A stretch of DNA of 64,000 nt from Phytophthora sp. 'mugwort' (taxonomy: Eukaryota > Oomycota > Peronosporomycetes > Peronosporales > Peronosporaceae): positions 2,046,001 to 2,110,000 of the forward strand of contig JAUCEF010000008.1 of NCBI GenBank assembly GCA_033558025.1, given 5' to 3'. A program made the position numbers and the translations under genes. The notes under the pieces are model-generated. The model searched no databases. It was not told where the DNA came from and was given only the letters and a program-made list of their open reading frames with translations. Below, piece after piece: positions 30,524 to 42,470 of this stretch (positions are counted from its first letter, which is position 1; the number at the start of each line of letters is the position of its first letter).

Positions 30524-32848
30524 ACATTTTTTTACTCGTATTTTGAAAACGCATTTGTTTCTCGGAAGCGGAGTGCTGATTGGGCGGTGATTTATCCACA
30601 TCAAATTCCACCCGACGTTGATTAAAAAATATATTTCGAGATAGGCATCAATTTGGAGAGGCATTGGTTACAAGGGCGAAGATGCTGCAACACTCGTTTT
30701 GCTGGTGGACGTTTGTGCGCCTGCGGTAGTGGCCAGCACCGCGCGATTAAGACCCGACAATTGACCGATACACACATCTGGACTTCTACCCTCTATCTCG
30801 CTTCGACGAATGGTTTCGTAGTTAATTATGAGGAATAGCAACAATAGAATGGCTACAGCACCTACCTTCTTATATTGAAGCTCCTTGGTCGCCGGCGCTG
30901 GCGATGAACTTCTCATGGGCAACCAGGCGGGTTCTTCGCCGTTTCCAGCGTTACTCACTGCCGTTGGAGGCTACAAGAGCGTTTCCACGAAGCTCGCCTG
31001 CATGTCACCTACTGAATGGCTCAAAGAGATTAAAACGAGAATAAGTTTGAAAGGGTGTACAGATCAGCGGCAAAGCTCCCAGCACCGGACAGTGTCGGAG
31101 AATTACGAGATCATTTATCCCCAGCCCCAGAACGGCCGGATAAACCAATGCCTACAGGTATGTGTCCGAATCCGGTTTACAAAATTAGTGAAGGATGAGG
31201 TTCAAGATTGTCTACCGTAATGTACAAAAACTTCTGTACATTAAGAGCGGCAGTGGAATGGATCCGTCACGGCTACGCGGAAGGCATAGCTACGTAAGTG
31301 TAAAGAGCAGAACCGATAGACGCATGGAAGAGAGGCAAGTGAAGACGAGTGCTTGCGGGATTGAAGAAGAACGACGAATAGTAGGTGGACGAGAAGGCGG
31401 AAACGGTCGCATAAAGGGAACGCAAAGTGACATAGCGACGGGGTCAGGATGGCGATGAGTTTCACTGGTACCGGATAGGTGACATACCTAGATTTTTTCG
31501 CGACCTCGTCAGAGGAGGAACGACAGTGCTGGGAAGATCGGTTGCTTTAATAGGGGTAGCTAATTGTTCTGCGGCTTGTCTGAATCCAAACTACAACATC
31601 TTCAACCAGCACTTGCCAGCCGGACAGCACCCGATATCGTTTGCATTCTTGTCAATCGCACAGGTGCATAGGCAGATGGATATACCAGCATACAGCCGCG
31701 ATGAACTTACTGTGGCACATTTAATCCACTACAACTTCCATAATGTTGTGGAGACTTCGAAATGATGCCGTGTTCAACAACAAAGACAGCAACGAAGAAG
31801 TCACGAAAGCAGCAAATCAAACAGCCGGCATTACCAAGTCCAAGCAATTGCAAGTGCTTGAAATGCAATCCCGCAAAACGCATTCAAGGGCTGTGTCTTG
31901 ATACGTGTCAACCAATCATGAATCTGCCGCCACGAACGCAAAGCCGACATGCATCACAGCATGGATACCGGACAGCGCCTATAAGGCCAACGAACACTGA
32001 GTCTGGAGCGGAGGATGGGTACTATACTCCCATCAAGGGGATACAACCTGGCTAGCCATACGAGCCGGAAGCCTGTGTTTCGAAAGACATGAAACCAACT
32101 CGATGCGGCAGCCCAGCTGATCCACCAAGAAATCAAATGTGTTGCAACGGAGACAGCATTGTCGCAGGTTTTCCTGTGCATCGATACTTTGGATAAGAAA
32201 CTAGGACAATGTACGACAACGCATGGAAACATCAAGACAACAAACTGAAACCGCTGTGCCAAACCATGAACAACCTATTCGGAATATACTGGGAAAAGCC
32301 GACTTAAGCCCGGCTCAAAGCGGCGAAATTCCTCGCAGCGACTGGTACTAACCAGAACTTTTATCTCCTGGACAACGAAGGGGACAAAACCAGCGCGGCG
32401 TCATCCACGATTATATACAGAATACGGTGCCACAGCACTCAGCGAGTATGGCAAGCGCCCACGGACAGACGCAAGACATAGTCTCGCGTCTAACTACATT
32501 TCAGGCTTCTATCGAAACAAAAAGTTAGAACCAAATAGAAGGCCACATTAACCCCTTAGTTCCCATATGTTGTACCGTAGAACGTAAGAGGTGTATACCC
32601 TAAGTCAGTTTTCCGCAGCGTCTCTGGTGTGTTGGAGGTAGAATATAAGCAGTTTTTATACTTGGTGTTTGTATGTATGTACTGTCGATTTTCACAGCAT
32701 AGTGAAATCAAGACAACGGTTTGAGTGGAAAACAGCCAAATGCACAGGTTTAGGTTTCGCCCAGATGCAGTTCGGTTGAACGTGATAAAGAGTGTCCTTT
32801 TCACCCACCACGAACTGGTGGCTCCCAGCAGTCTTCATTCTTGAATGA
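30524..32848. other. decayed unidentified sequence between tRNA and piggyBac-like gene
   Basis: Plus-strand ORFs at 31195-31458 (basic, Arg-rich), 31526-31765 and 31762-32055 overlap end to start and look like pieces of one decayed protein; the second contains F-N-Q-H-L-P-A-G-Q-H-P-I-S-F and the third a C-K-C-L-K-C-N cluster. I cannot match them to a family. From 32263 to 32848 no gene is visible. The end of the stretch is probably the promoter of the piggyBac-like gene. Confidence 0.3.
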
Positions 32849-34576
32849 GCGAGCCGAGAGCAAGATGGTAGGAAACACGGGGAAGTAACCGCGGCGCAAG
32901 CTAACGAACCAAGGGCAGCAGCTGTGCAGGGTGGCGCAACTCAGCGACAAACGCGCGCGTCGGCTTCGACGAGTAGTGGACGAGTTGTGGAAGCGGAGCC
33001 CGACGGCAAGCATCAAACGAAAAAATGCAGGAAGGAGAGCGAGAAAAGGACCACGGCGGCCATGGCGATTCGGCGATCAACGGAGGCAGTGCCAGGAACG
33101 GAGGCGAAGGAGGCGATGGCAGTTGATGCGGTGGAGGTAAAGGATACATCGACGGGAGGAGAGACGACTCCTGTCGAGGCGGAGGATGAAACGGCAGCGG
33201 GCGAGACGGCTCCAGTCGAACCAATAGCAGTCGAGGTGGCGGCAGTCCTTGCCGACATTGTGACGACAGCTGCGGCGGTGGAGGAGATTGCCACGCCCGC
33301 GCGAGTGACCTCTGGCCAGCGACCAGCACGCGCAGCGATTCCCGCTCCGGGTAAGCAACGGCGAACGGGTCGAGGTTCACGGAAGCGTCGCCGGTGTGTG
33401 CTACAGGACGGCGTTGACGCTTCGGACGCTTCCGAAGATGGAGAAGCTCCCGCTGTGAGGCAGCCCACTGTAAGCCGACCGCTGGCCTGCGTTATTGATG
33501 GGGACGCAAACATGATGGACGCTGGTGCAGAGGAGTGTACTGGCCTGAATTCCGACGACGACTCCTTGGAGGAAGAGCATGAAGACGAGGAGGATTGCGA
33601 CGGCGATGACGAGGATTGGGAGGAGGACTGGGATATTGGAGATCTCACTGACGAAGACTCTGATGTGGAAGGGGTGGAGATGCCAGAGTCTGTTTGTTCA
33701 TCTATGGCACAGAACAAGAAAGCGATCTCGATGATGCGGACACACGGGTGGAGAAATATGGTACGTTATGTGTACCTAATTCAACATAGGGATTTACTAC
33801 GATGGTCGATATCCAACGTAAGAGCCAACATATACTAACTTGTGGTGTATGTGTATTCTTAAATTCAGCAAAGTTTGGACCTGACCCGACGTACGCTGAC
33901 CTGTACGATGGCCCGTACGGTCCAAGCGATAGCGTCATGTCGGCGGCTGACGATCCGTTAGCGCTTTTCTTCTACTTCATGCCGCCCAAGTTGTGGAGAC
34001 AGATCGCCGAGGAAAGCAACCGCTACCACACGCAGTCTATTCCGCTGCGTGCTAGAGCTATCCGCTCACAGCAGCGGCAGAATGGTGATGAAGTGGAAGA
34101 GCTGGGAGATATTCGCAGCCGACTCTCTGGTGTTGCTGACATCGAGCCTTACGAGGTGCTAGTTGTGAGCCTGCTGACTGCGGGCATGCTGATGCCAATT
34201 CGCAAGGATATCGCAGCGCACTGGTCTGCCAAGCAAAGCGGGGCGCTACCCTCGAATCGGTTCAAGTTTTTCATGCCGAAGAATCGCTTCTTTCACGTTA
34301 TGGGATATCTGCATTTCTCTAACAACAAGTCTCCGCAAGCCAGCACTGACCGTGAAAGATACGACCCGTTGTGGATGTTCCGCAACGAACATTCGCTCGA
34401 GGATACCGAACCCCCCAGTGATAAGCTTTGACGAAGCCACGTTGCCGTCTCGTTCACGCTACAACCCGACCCGCCAGTTCAACAAGGATAAACCGCACAG
34501 GTGGGGGACAAAGGTATTTGTTGCTGCGTGCGCGAAAACAGCATACTGGTTGAGGTTTGTGGTGTGGATGCTGTAG
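32849..34576 (+). pseudogene. piggyBac-like transposase gene, spliced, internally deleted
   Basis: Exon 1 is open from 32849 to 33759; there is no ATG in frame before 33062, so the start may be that ATG, an upstream exon or a lost codon. It encodes a Glu/Ala/Thr-rich region, a basic cluster (K-R-R-R-C) and a very acidic stretch (33560-33670). A 109-base intron (33760-33868) starts GTACGT and ends TTCAG with a TACTAAC branch site at 33833-33839. Exon 2 encodes a piggyBac-type N-terminal domain: D-P-L-A-L-F-F-Y-F-M-P-P-K-L-W and M-L-M-P-I-R-K-D-I. Near 34400 a frame change and apparent deletion jump to V-I-S-F-D-E-A-T-L-P-S-R-S and K-P-H-R-W-G-T-K-V-F, the later catalytic block, and the gene stops at 34576. 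At least one catalytic Asp block is lost. Confidence 0.65.
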
Positions 34577-34673
34577 CAGGCTGCGGCCTTTTTTTTTGTC
34601 TAAGTGCTTATGTTGGCCTGCGGTCAGCATAAGCAGCGCTTGGTCGAATAGGAATCCAACATAAAGCTAACAT

Positions 34674-35050
34674 TGTTGGCAGGTGATGTTGCGTGTGTTG
34701 AAGTGCAGGTTTGCATATGTTGTGCATGTGTGGGTTTGCGTGAGTTATCGTGTTTGGTATGGATAGGCATTCATGATTACTAGACCAAATGCTTTCTATA
34801 GCTCAGCTGGTTTATCCGAGCCAGCAGTTAGCGTGTTCGAGTCCCGCTTTGACCACAACTTTTGCATCTTCCCACTATACATATGGGATACCTGATGGGA
34901 TTAGAAAACTCACCGTAGCAAAGACAGTAGGAGAAATGAGCTGGGAAGGTAGAGAACAATAATGCAATCAATCCCACTCACTTTGGTTTTGCAACCTCGC
35001 CAAGAGCCTTCTTCATCAACTCGCCCCGCACGCTCTTCCTCTCCTACTTT
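34674..35050 (+). repeat. SINE-like tRNA-derived repeat, copy A
   Basis: About 377 bp that recur at 36988-37370 at roughly 90% identity. A tRNA-like head at 34791-34858 carries an A box (TAGCTCAGCTGG) and a B box (GTTCGAGTCC), the internal RNA polymerase III promoter of tRNA genes. It lacks a 13-base piece of the anticodon arm that copy B retains, and no cloverleaf folds. The tail is unique non-coding sequence. It lies about 100 bases after the truncated piggyBac-like gene. Confidence 0.65.
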
Positions 35051-36065
35051 TATCATCGACATGCCTAAGCTTCTGTCCTTGCTGTGAGACCCGCATCCCG
35101 TTTCACATTTGTCACTGATGAGAGTTCGCTGATTTACTACATCTGCCTCTTCTTCGCTTTAACTTGGTCTGGCGTGAGCGACGGGTAGAAGTGATTGACT
35201 ATGGCATGCATGTTGTCTTTGATAATGACTGCATCGTAGAACTTTATTACGTCGAGCTTATGGCAAAAGGAAACCACAACGCGTTTATACTCTCCACTAA
35301 ATTTCTTGATCCTGTTGTACGAGTTCGGCCTCCTTGCATTCCTGGAGTGCGCGCCATCACTTTCGTTGGGGTTGGCGTTCGCGGCATGGCGGGTTTCTAG
35401 CGATGAATGGTCCTCTTCTGTTCCAAATGTTGTATTGTTACGCTACATCTTATGAGTTCTCAATTGCTGAGCTGGACGTTTAGTTTGATATGGATGAATA
35501 TCACAACTTATCCGACTGTACTTAAGTGCGACCATTACAAAACCTAGGTAAGTCGATGCAAATCATCCAACCACATATCAAGCATAGTCAGAGCAAGTAT
35601 AATGCGATATCCCAAGAACACCAATTGGTCGGAACCTGGGGATAGAGGTCACCCACGGAGCGAAACAAGCATGGGGTTGCGGTCTGAAGACGTAGCGGGC
35701 TCAAGGTTCTGTCACCAGCGAGCCCTGCGAGCCGCCAGAGTTATTAGGACTGCGTGGAGCTCACAACTAGGTGACATTATATAGTGACACCCCCTCTTTC
35801 ATTGTTTTAAGCATGGTCGGGGGCGGTGGTGGTGGTGGGGGGGGGGGTTATGGGGTGTGGGAATTGTGATAAGCTGAGTAAAGTCATCGGAGGGATGCAC
35901 ACCGCAGTCATATGACGAGGAATTGACCAATTGGGATCGTTTTATCAGCTGATGTCAAATGGATTTCATTACCTTGCCAGCTTTGAGTTTATTAGCACAT
36001 TATACGGCTGTTTTAGCGACAGTTTTGAGTGAGTTTTTGTCAAACGTCTAGTGTGCGAGTGAATG

Positions 36066-36138
36066 GGTGAGTGAGTGAGTGAGTGAGTGAGTGAGTGAGT
36101 GAGTGAGTGGGTGAGTGAGTGAGTGAGTGAGTGAGTGT
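36066..36138. repeat. GTGA tetranucleotide microsatellite
   Basis: About 17 tandem copies of GTGA over 73 bases, with one interruption (GGGTGA near 36109). Neutral simple repeat, likely length-variable between strains. Confidence 0.9.
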
Positions 36139-36752
36139 GTCAGTAAGTAATTTTAGTATCGTATTTGAGATCTCATCGCTCAGAGTGATATCTTAGTGAT
36201 TATCCAATCATGCCAAAATTCCTCCGACCGGAGATCCTTCGACCTCTACCAGTCGCATAAGTACATTATGTAATCTTACACAAAACCAACGCAATTAACT
36301 GTATTATTCGTGCTAGGTGAATCAAATCGGATGGAGATGCGCGATTCAGTCTTGTTTATAGGCGCATCAAACGGTCTGAAATGGCCTGTTGGCTCAGAAA
36401 CGCAAACATGAAACCAAACAAATTTCACTGGAGCCATGCGCTTTCGAGCGCGCAAAAACAACAATAATCCCAAAAAAGGGTATATAAGGCGTGAGTCGGG
36501 CTGCTCGGACAGTCACACAGCGCGTAAGTACTTCTCTAGATAAATAACCAGCCAATAAGATTGTGCCGCGTAGAAACGCCTAACTACTCGCTGTGAGCCT
36601 TGCATACCACAATTAAGGCCTCGGCAGCTGGTCGACAACTGCTATCTTGGTTTCATTTTCGACATTTCTACGCCCTACTACGCGGGCCTCTACAGAGTGT
36701 ACAGACGTACACTCCGCCTCATAGGAGACTAAGCTTCCGCCCCACCACCACC

Positions 36753-36824
36753 GACGACGCCGCAGCTCAGTTGATGAGCGCGGAGCATGCATCCGAGGTT
36801 GCTGGTTCGACTTAAGTCGTCGTC
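36753..36824 (+). repeat. tRNA-like remnant
   Basis: GACGACG at 36753-36759 pairs perfectly with CGTCGTC at 36818-36824, a 72-base span like a tRNA. Inside are a D-arm-like GCTC...GAGC and a B-box-like GGTTCGACT. However the D arm is displaced by three bases and the T stem does not pair, so it is a tRNA pseudogene or a SINE head rather than a functional tRNA. Confidence 0.3.
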
Positions 36825-36987
36825 ATACTTTGCTACGGGGTGAGGGCTTCACGTGCGCTGATACGCCGTCAAGGGTTCAGGACTGTCGCTCATGTGCTAG
36901 TGTTTGTACGGTGCTGCTTTCTTACTGCTGATCTGTGTATGTGTGTATGATGACTTTAACCTGTTGCAAGACATTATAATCGTTTAA

Positions 36988-37370
36988 TGTTGGCAGGTAA
37001 TGTTGCGTCTGTTGAAGTGCCGGTTTGCATATGCATGTGTGGGTTTGCGTGAGTTATGGTGTTTTTGGTATGGATAGCATTCATGATTACTAGACCAAAA
37101 GCTTTCTATAGTTCAGCTGGTTCGGTCTTTCTATGCGAGCCAGCAGTTAGCGTGTTCGAGTCCCGCTTTGACCACAACTTTTGCATCTTCCCATTATACA
37201 TATGGGATACCTGATGGGATTAGAAAACTCACCGTAGCAAAGACAGTAGAAGAAATGAGCTGGGAAGTAGAGAACAATAATGCCATCAATCCCACTCACT
37301 TTTGGTTTTGCAACCTCGCCAAGAAACCTTCTTCATCAATTCGCCCCGCACGCTCTTCCTCTCCTACTTT
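36988..37370 (+). repeat. SINE-like tRNA-derived repeat, copy B
   Basis: Second copy of the 34674-35050 repeat, 383 bp, same orientation, with a longer tRNA-like head at 37107-37178 (A box TAGTTCAGCTGG, B box GTTCGAGTCC). Its right end at 37370 coincides with the place where a Gypsy integrase frame is cut off (37371), so this copy, or the sequence it came with, interrupted the integrase gene. Confidence 0.65.
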
Positions 37371-39406
37371 AAGTATCAGCGGCCGAGTTCAGAGCAAGGA
37401 CAGCGGGAATGCGCGGGTGCCGCGCGTTGTTTACGAAGAATGGCGTCAGCCCTGTTGACGCGTGAACCGCATTATTGATAGTGAATTATGCGAGTGGTAG
37501 GAACAACGACCACGACGCGAACGAAATCGCATAACTTCGCACAACATCTTCGAGAGCTTGCTCCGTTTGCCCATCCGTCTCCGGATGGGCCGCCGTAGAG
37601 ATCAACAACCGGGTACCAAGGAATTCGAACAGCCGGTCCCAAAAGGCCGAAGTGAAACGCGGATCACGGTCGGAGACGATGGATTCCGGCAGCCTATGGT
37701 GCCGGAATATCATGTCCAGGAAAAACGTCGCGGTCTCTTCCGCAATAATTTGAGCCGCGACGGGAGCGAAGTGAACCGTTTTGCTGAAGTGGTCGACGAG
37801 GACCAAGACGCCCGTGCGGTCTTGGTCATCCGCAGGAAGCCCAAAGATGAAGTCCATGCTGACGGACTTCCACGCTTCCGTTGCAATTGGCAACGGACGC
37901 AGCGGAGCTTGCGACGATGGTGCCGGCTTTACGCGCTGTCACGTTTCGCAGGACCGTACCCATTTGCGAATCCACTTGTACATGCGCAGCCAGAAGTAAT
38001 CACGCGACAGTGCGCCGAATGTTTTCTCGCAACCGAGATGACCTCCTACTAGCGCGTCGTGATACTTATGCACAATACGGGCACGAAGGTCGTCATCCGC
38101 TGGGATGACGACACACGGACAATCAAAAGTATCCATCGTGTATGTCAGGAGCGGACCGTCAAGCTGGTACCGCTTGATGTGAGCGGTTCGGACCAGTAAG
38201 GGTTTTGGCAGTCGCAGTTGTTCGATTGTGGAGGTGCGCGATGATGTTCGCGTAGAACGGATTATCGGCCATATGCCGCGATGTTGTTGACTCCAATCGC
38301 AGCACAGAGAGCGCAGTCCTCGTCTTCGGCTTCGTCGTCAAGTGTTTGATGACCAAGATCACGTCGTGGATCATAATCCGGATGGCAGGACAGCGCGTCG
38401 GCAAGAATGTTGTTCTTGCCGGACTTGTAGTGGACGACGAAATTGTATTCGGCGAAAAACGAAAGCCAACGAGCCATGAGAGACAGATGCGGGCTCTTGG
38501 TCAGGCCGCAATGAAGCGTGGTCCGTGTATATTGCGAACATCTGCTCGCCGAGCAGATGCATTCTAAATTTAATTAGAGCGTAACGCATGGCGAGGAGCT
38601 CCTTGTCGTGCATGGGATCATTCTTCTCACCCGGTTTCATCTGTCGTGACTGGAAGCTCACGACGCGTTCGCAGCCTCATCCTCAAATTGCATGAGGGCA
38701 CAACCAATACCGAAATCACTGGCGTCACATACCACATAAAAGGGCTTCGATTCGTCCGGAAGCATGAGAATCGGAGCTTCGGACAGGCTCGCCTTCACGG
38801 AGTCGACGGCCTTTTGGTGGTCAGGACGCCGCAACCATGTGGCGTATTTCTTGAGCAACGATGACAGCGGATGAATTGAATCAAGCCGGTGTAATCCTTC
38901 GTGTATTTATGTAGATAGTTTGCGAAGCCCAGCCACTGGCGTAACTCCGTGGGGTTCTTGGAGTTGGCCAAGAGCAGATCGATGTGATCTTCTCTGGGTC
39001 TGCACGGACCCCGTTCGCGCTGACGTAGCACCCGAGTACTGGAATCTCGGGTTCACAGAATACACATTTCTTCAGGTTTGCATAGAGCTTGTTCTCGCGC
39101 ATCACCTGAAAGACTCTCTTCATGTGGCCGAGATGAACTTTGAGCGCGCTGAGGTTGCCCTCAGAGCGACCTCTCTGTGAATGAAGATATCATCAAAGTA
39201 GCTCGGTGCGAAGGCACGGAGCGGTCGAAGTACCTGAGTGACCATACGATTGAACGTAGCAGGAGCATTCTTTCGTTCCTGCAGCGTTACGAGCCACTCC
39301 GAGAGCATGCCGCTGGGAATGCTAACCGCCGTAAACGGAACGTCGCTCTCACGCATGAGGATCTGATAGAAGCCATCTGTCAGATCGATCGCACTGACGA
39401 TCACGC
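37371..39406 (-). pseudogene. Gypsy pol fragment: reverse transcriptase, RNase H, integrase (minus)
   Basis: Reading from 39406 down: reverse transcriptase (39404-38660) with A-I-D-L-T-D-G-F-Y-Q, K-N-A-P-A-T-F-N-R-M and Y-F-D-D-I-F (Phe in place of the usual Val in YVDD); RNase H (38661-38262) with Y-T-D-H-A-S-L and K-N-N-I-L-A-D-A-L-S; integrase zinc finger (38136-37939) with H-D-A-L-V-G-G-H and C; integrase core (37893-37486) with M-D-F, S-D-R-D-P-R-F and E-T-D-G-Q-T-E. At 37483 a TAA interrupts, after which the frame continues (N-N-A-V-H-A-S-T-G) to 37371. Several frameshifts are present. The 5' part (gag, protease, RT fingers) is missing because another element begins at 39407. Confidence 0.85.
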
Positions 39407-40158
39407 TGTAACATAGTGTCTCTCACGTTGAACCAGTCTGCAGCTGACATTGAGCAGAAGGAGTTATGGTGTCGTGCTCGTTGAACCTGCCTGCAACCAA
39501 CATCGAGCAGAAGGGCGCGGATGGGAAGAGCGTGACACGAAGCGAGTACTGGCGACACAGCCAAATGAGCGGCGGTGTAAAGATCGCAATGCGTAGCGAC
39601 CGCTGATACTGCGGCCGGTAGGTCGTCAGTTGGACGATCGCGCAGCGACGCGATGGTGCGCAGCTGACAGATGCCAAGAGCCTGAAGGGACGAAATAAGC
39701 GATGGCGCGGTCGAGTACGACCAAGAACACACCCGAATCTGCCGAGTCGAGCAGACCCCGAGCGCAAGAGAGATCCCGGCAGGCACAGAGTGCAGCTGGA
39801 GGATCAACGAACGAAACTACAGATCCCGGCAGGTACCGAGAGCAGCTGGAGATGGACGAACTCGACAGCGAACGGACAGGACGGACGAGGCGAACGCGCC
39901 TGCGGATTTTAGGGGAGTGACCTGTGCAGGACACCAGTGTGTGTCCGAGTCGACTGACGGGTGCACGATATGCGGGCGTCTGAGGCGTGAAGCTCTAGTG
40001 GCTAAGTAGACGCCGGTGATTTACTTCCAAGATTTGGAGACGCGAGAATTGAGAACGGACACATCAGTAAGCTGACGGAGGAGTGTATTGAGAGAAACGA
40101 AAGCGAAAAATAAATAGGGCGTGCTGTCAGTCGGACACACCCCAGTGCGAGAACTACA
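39407..40158 (+). repeat. 5' LTR of a plus-strand Gypsy element
   Basis: Begins TGTAACATAG at 39407, immediately next to the broken minus-strand reverse transcriptase, and ends GAACTACA at 40158, giving TGTA...TACA termini and 752 bp. The gag ATG follows at 40237 after a 78-base leader beginning GTTGGTTCTC. Inside, a segment of about 35 bases around GTTGAACC...GAGCAGAAGG is present twice (39429-39470 and 39480-39520). No 3' partner is visible in the window, so the boundary is inferred. Confidence 0.5.
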
Positions 40159-40236
40159 GTTGGTTCTCGACGGCCCGACGGACTTCAGACCGCGTACCGA
40201 CACTGGTACACGCTTGACTTGGTCCACAAGCAGTAA

Positions 40237-41848
40237 GTGAAGCTGCTGGATGGTGGTTATACAAGGGTCAAGTCAAAACAAGAAGATCTTGACGAGCAAA
40301 CAGCGTTATTTATTGACAAACAAACAAACGATTACGAAGATGATGGGAACGTTCCCGGGAGTAACGACGAGATCCCACTCGACACAATGGACGGTATCTA
40401 CGCCAGCAATGGTACCGCACCAGGAACGACAGCTACCAGTGCAACCACTACTGCACCCGCGGTATCATCTGTAACCCCGACTCAGACCGATCTGAATCAG
40501 ACGGGAACACGAGTTTCCGCGATGACTAGCAACAGTGACGCGAATGCGGAATTGACGCCGATCGTGGTGACGTCTACGAGTTCTTCTAGGACACCCATTG
40601 CCACGATAGGAGCAGGAACGACAGTAGCCATGACCGGGATACAGCCCAGGATGTCGCAGTCAGCGCCAGCTTCGGACACCGTACCAACGAACACGATATC
40701 TGGCACAACGCAGACGACTCGGTGATCTCGACAGACATGTCACCAGACAGCGTTACGCCGATGGGAGTCGCGGACGCCACGTCGACAGCTACAGTGATGC
40801 AGCAACTGCTGACGACAGTGAACCAGTTAGGCTCGCGACTTGCCAGCCTCGAAGACGCTAGGACGGCTGCAGCCACGTTACCAGTGGCCTCCGCAACAGT
40901 GTCGACGTCGACGTCTGTCACAGCACCGACACCTACAGCCACCGCAACTGTCTCGAGCGTACGAACGTTTTGGCTTCACGACACGAGCTCCAACGACACA
41001 TAGGGCAGGATCGCCGACAGTGGAGGTGTCGACGGGGATGACTGCACCGCGGCCGTCGCAGCACGTAATGTGGACAGCGAAGCCCGCAGCCACAGCAGGA
41101 GTGTCGATTCCGGCGGCTTCAATGGCGTCGACGACGGGCACTGTTCCGCAGACAATGACGACTTCGATGCCAACGCAATCGGCAGCGTTCGCGCCACTAC
41201 CGGCAACAACGATGAATGACACAGTGAACCCAGCAGTTGCGACGGGAGCGGCTACTATGGGAACTGCGGCGAAAGTTACAGCAGCAACTAGCAGTGTTGC
41301 TAGCAGCTATCCAGCCCCATAACCAGTAGGACCCACCAGCCAACCCACCGACAGGCCCGAATCGAGGTGCAGCAGGTTCGGGACCGCCAGACCCGCGCGA
41401 TGGTGATGATGACGATGATGACCCCGGAGACGACAAAAGACGGTCTGGATACCGAGTGGCACATCGAGCACGAAGGAACCGGCGCCAGAAAAACGTGAAA
41501 GACAATGATCTTCAGCCATTCATCCCGAAAGCCGGTGGTGTACACGTGGAATCTTGGATCGCCAAGGTAGAGTTAGCAGTAGAAGGTGTCCGAGTTTCAG
41601 GACTCGGAGACTGGACAGATGAGGAGTTGTATTACGTGGTCGGGAACAAATGGCAGGAGGAGGACGCGAAATCCTGGGTCCAGATCAACAAGGAGCTTGT
41701 TGGCGACGATCGAACGTGGTCGAAGCTAAAGGAAGCGTTGACGTTGCGCTACGGCAACGCCGGATCAAGCCCAAGCTGCATGGAGAGTGATGTCGCGTTC
41801 GCTGCTACGAGGCGAGACGTATGCTGGCTTCGCCGCGGGATTACGTGA
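40237..41848 (+). pseudogene. Gypsy gag (plus strand), frameshifted
   Basis: The N-terminal part (40237-40725) is Thr/Ser/Ala-rich low-complexity sequence; 40722-41003 contains a short coiled coil (Q-Q-L-L-T-T-V-N-Q-L); 41456-41848 is a recognisable Gag core: F-I-P-K-A-G-G-V, V-E-S-W-I-A-K-V-E-L, W-Q-E-E-D-A-K-S-W and L-K-E-A-L-T-L-R-Y. The pieces lie in different frames. No zinc knuckle follows. Confidence 0.65.
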
Positions 41849-42470
41849 CGCTGCTGGTCAGAACGAAGTGCGGGAGCGAACGTTATTGGGCTCTTTCTCC
41901 CGCGGACGCTCGATCACCACGAGACAGTTGGTCAAACTGCCACCCGTACCCGAAACATGGAACGACGCAGGGAAGAAGGTCATGATAATAGACGACTCGG
42001 GTCAGTGACATTCCGCCGGTGACGACACTCGATGTGCAGCACCACATCGATACGCAAGGCTCCGAGCCTTTATGATGAAGCGACGACGTCAAGATCAAAT
42101 CGAGGAGTCAGTGGTCGACGAGAACGTGTCCAAACTGCTACAAGCGGGCGTGATAGAAGAAGGGAACGGTGCATGGGGTTTTCCGGTGGTTCTAATACGC
42201 AAGAAGGACGGTGAGATTCGATTTTGCATCAACTACCAAGCACTCAACAAGGTTACGAAGCGGGATGTGTACCCACTTCCACGAATTGATGAAACGTTAG
42301 AAGATCTAGGTGGTGCACAACTATTCACGACGCTTGACTTAAGGTTGGCCTATCGGCATATTGGAGACAAGACAGCTTTGACTACCAAAGGCGATCTGTA
42401 CCGCTTTCTACACATGCCGTTCGGGTTGATGAACGCACCGTCAATTATCCAACGCAACCAACGTTGGTGA
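41849..42470 (+). pseudogene. Gypsy reverse transcriptase fingers, truncated
   Basis: 42072-42470 contains V-I-E-E-G-N-G-A-W-G-F-P-V-V, R-K-K-D-G-E-I-R-F, L-P-R-I-D-E-T-L-E-D-L and F-T-T-L-D-L, the first half of a Gypsy reverse transcriptase. The first catalytic Asp (T-L-D-L) is present but the frame ends before the Y-x-D-D motif. The stretch between gag and RT (41849-42071) is too short for a protease, so an internal deletion has occurred. Confidence 0.75.

Larger units (their letters stand above)
35051..36987. other. intergenic with simple repeats and a tRNA-like remnant
   Basis: No protein gene recognised. Contains a G-rich tract at 35818-35848, a GTGA microsatellite at 36066-36138 and a tRNA-like fragment at 36753-36824. 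A TATATAAGG box at 36481-36489 could belong to a lost gene or element promoter. Confidence 0.4.

Noticed and set aside
30348..30611. Minus-strand ORF of 87 codons
   Set aside because: It covers the tRNA-Arg gene and reads through its stems; shadow.
34791..34858. Functional tRNA gene in the SINE-like copy A
   Set aside because: A and B boxes are present but acceptor and anticodon stems do not pair, and the same sequence recurs at 37107 with a shared non-tRNA tail.
36066..36138. Telomere-like or CRISPR-like array
   Set aside because: Pure GTGA microsatellite; no spacers and no telomere unit. No CRISPR array was seen anywhere, as expected for a eukaryote.
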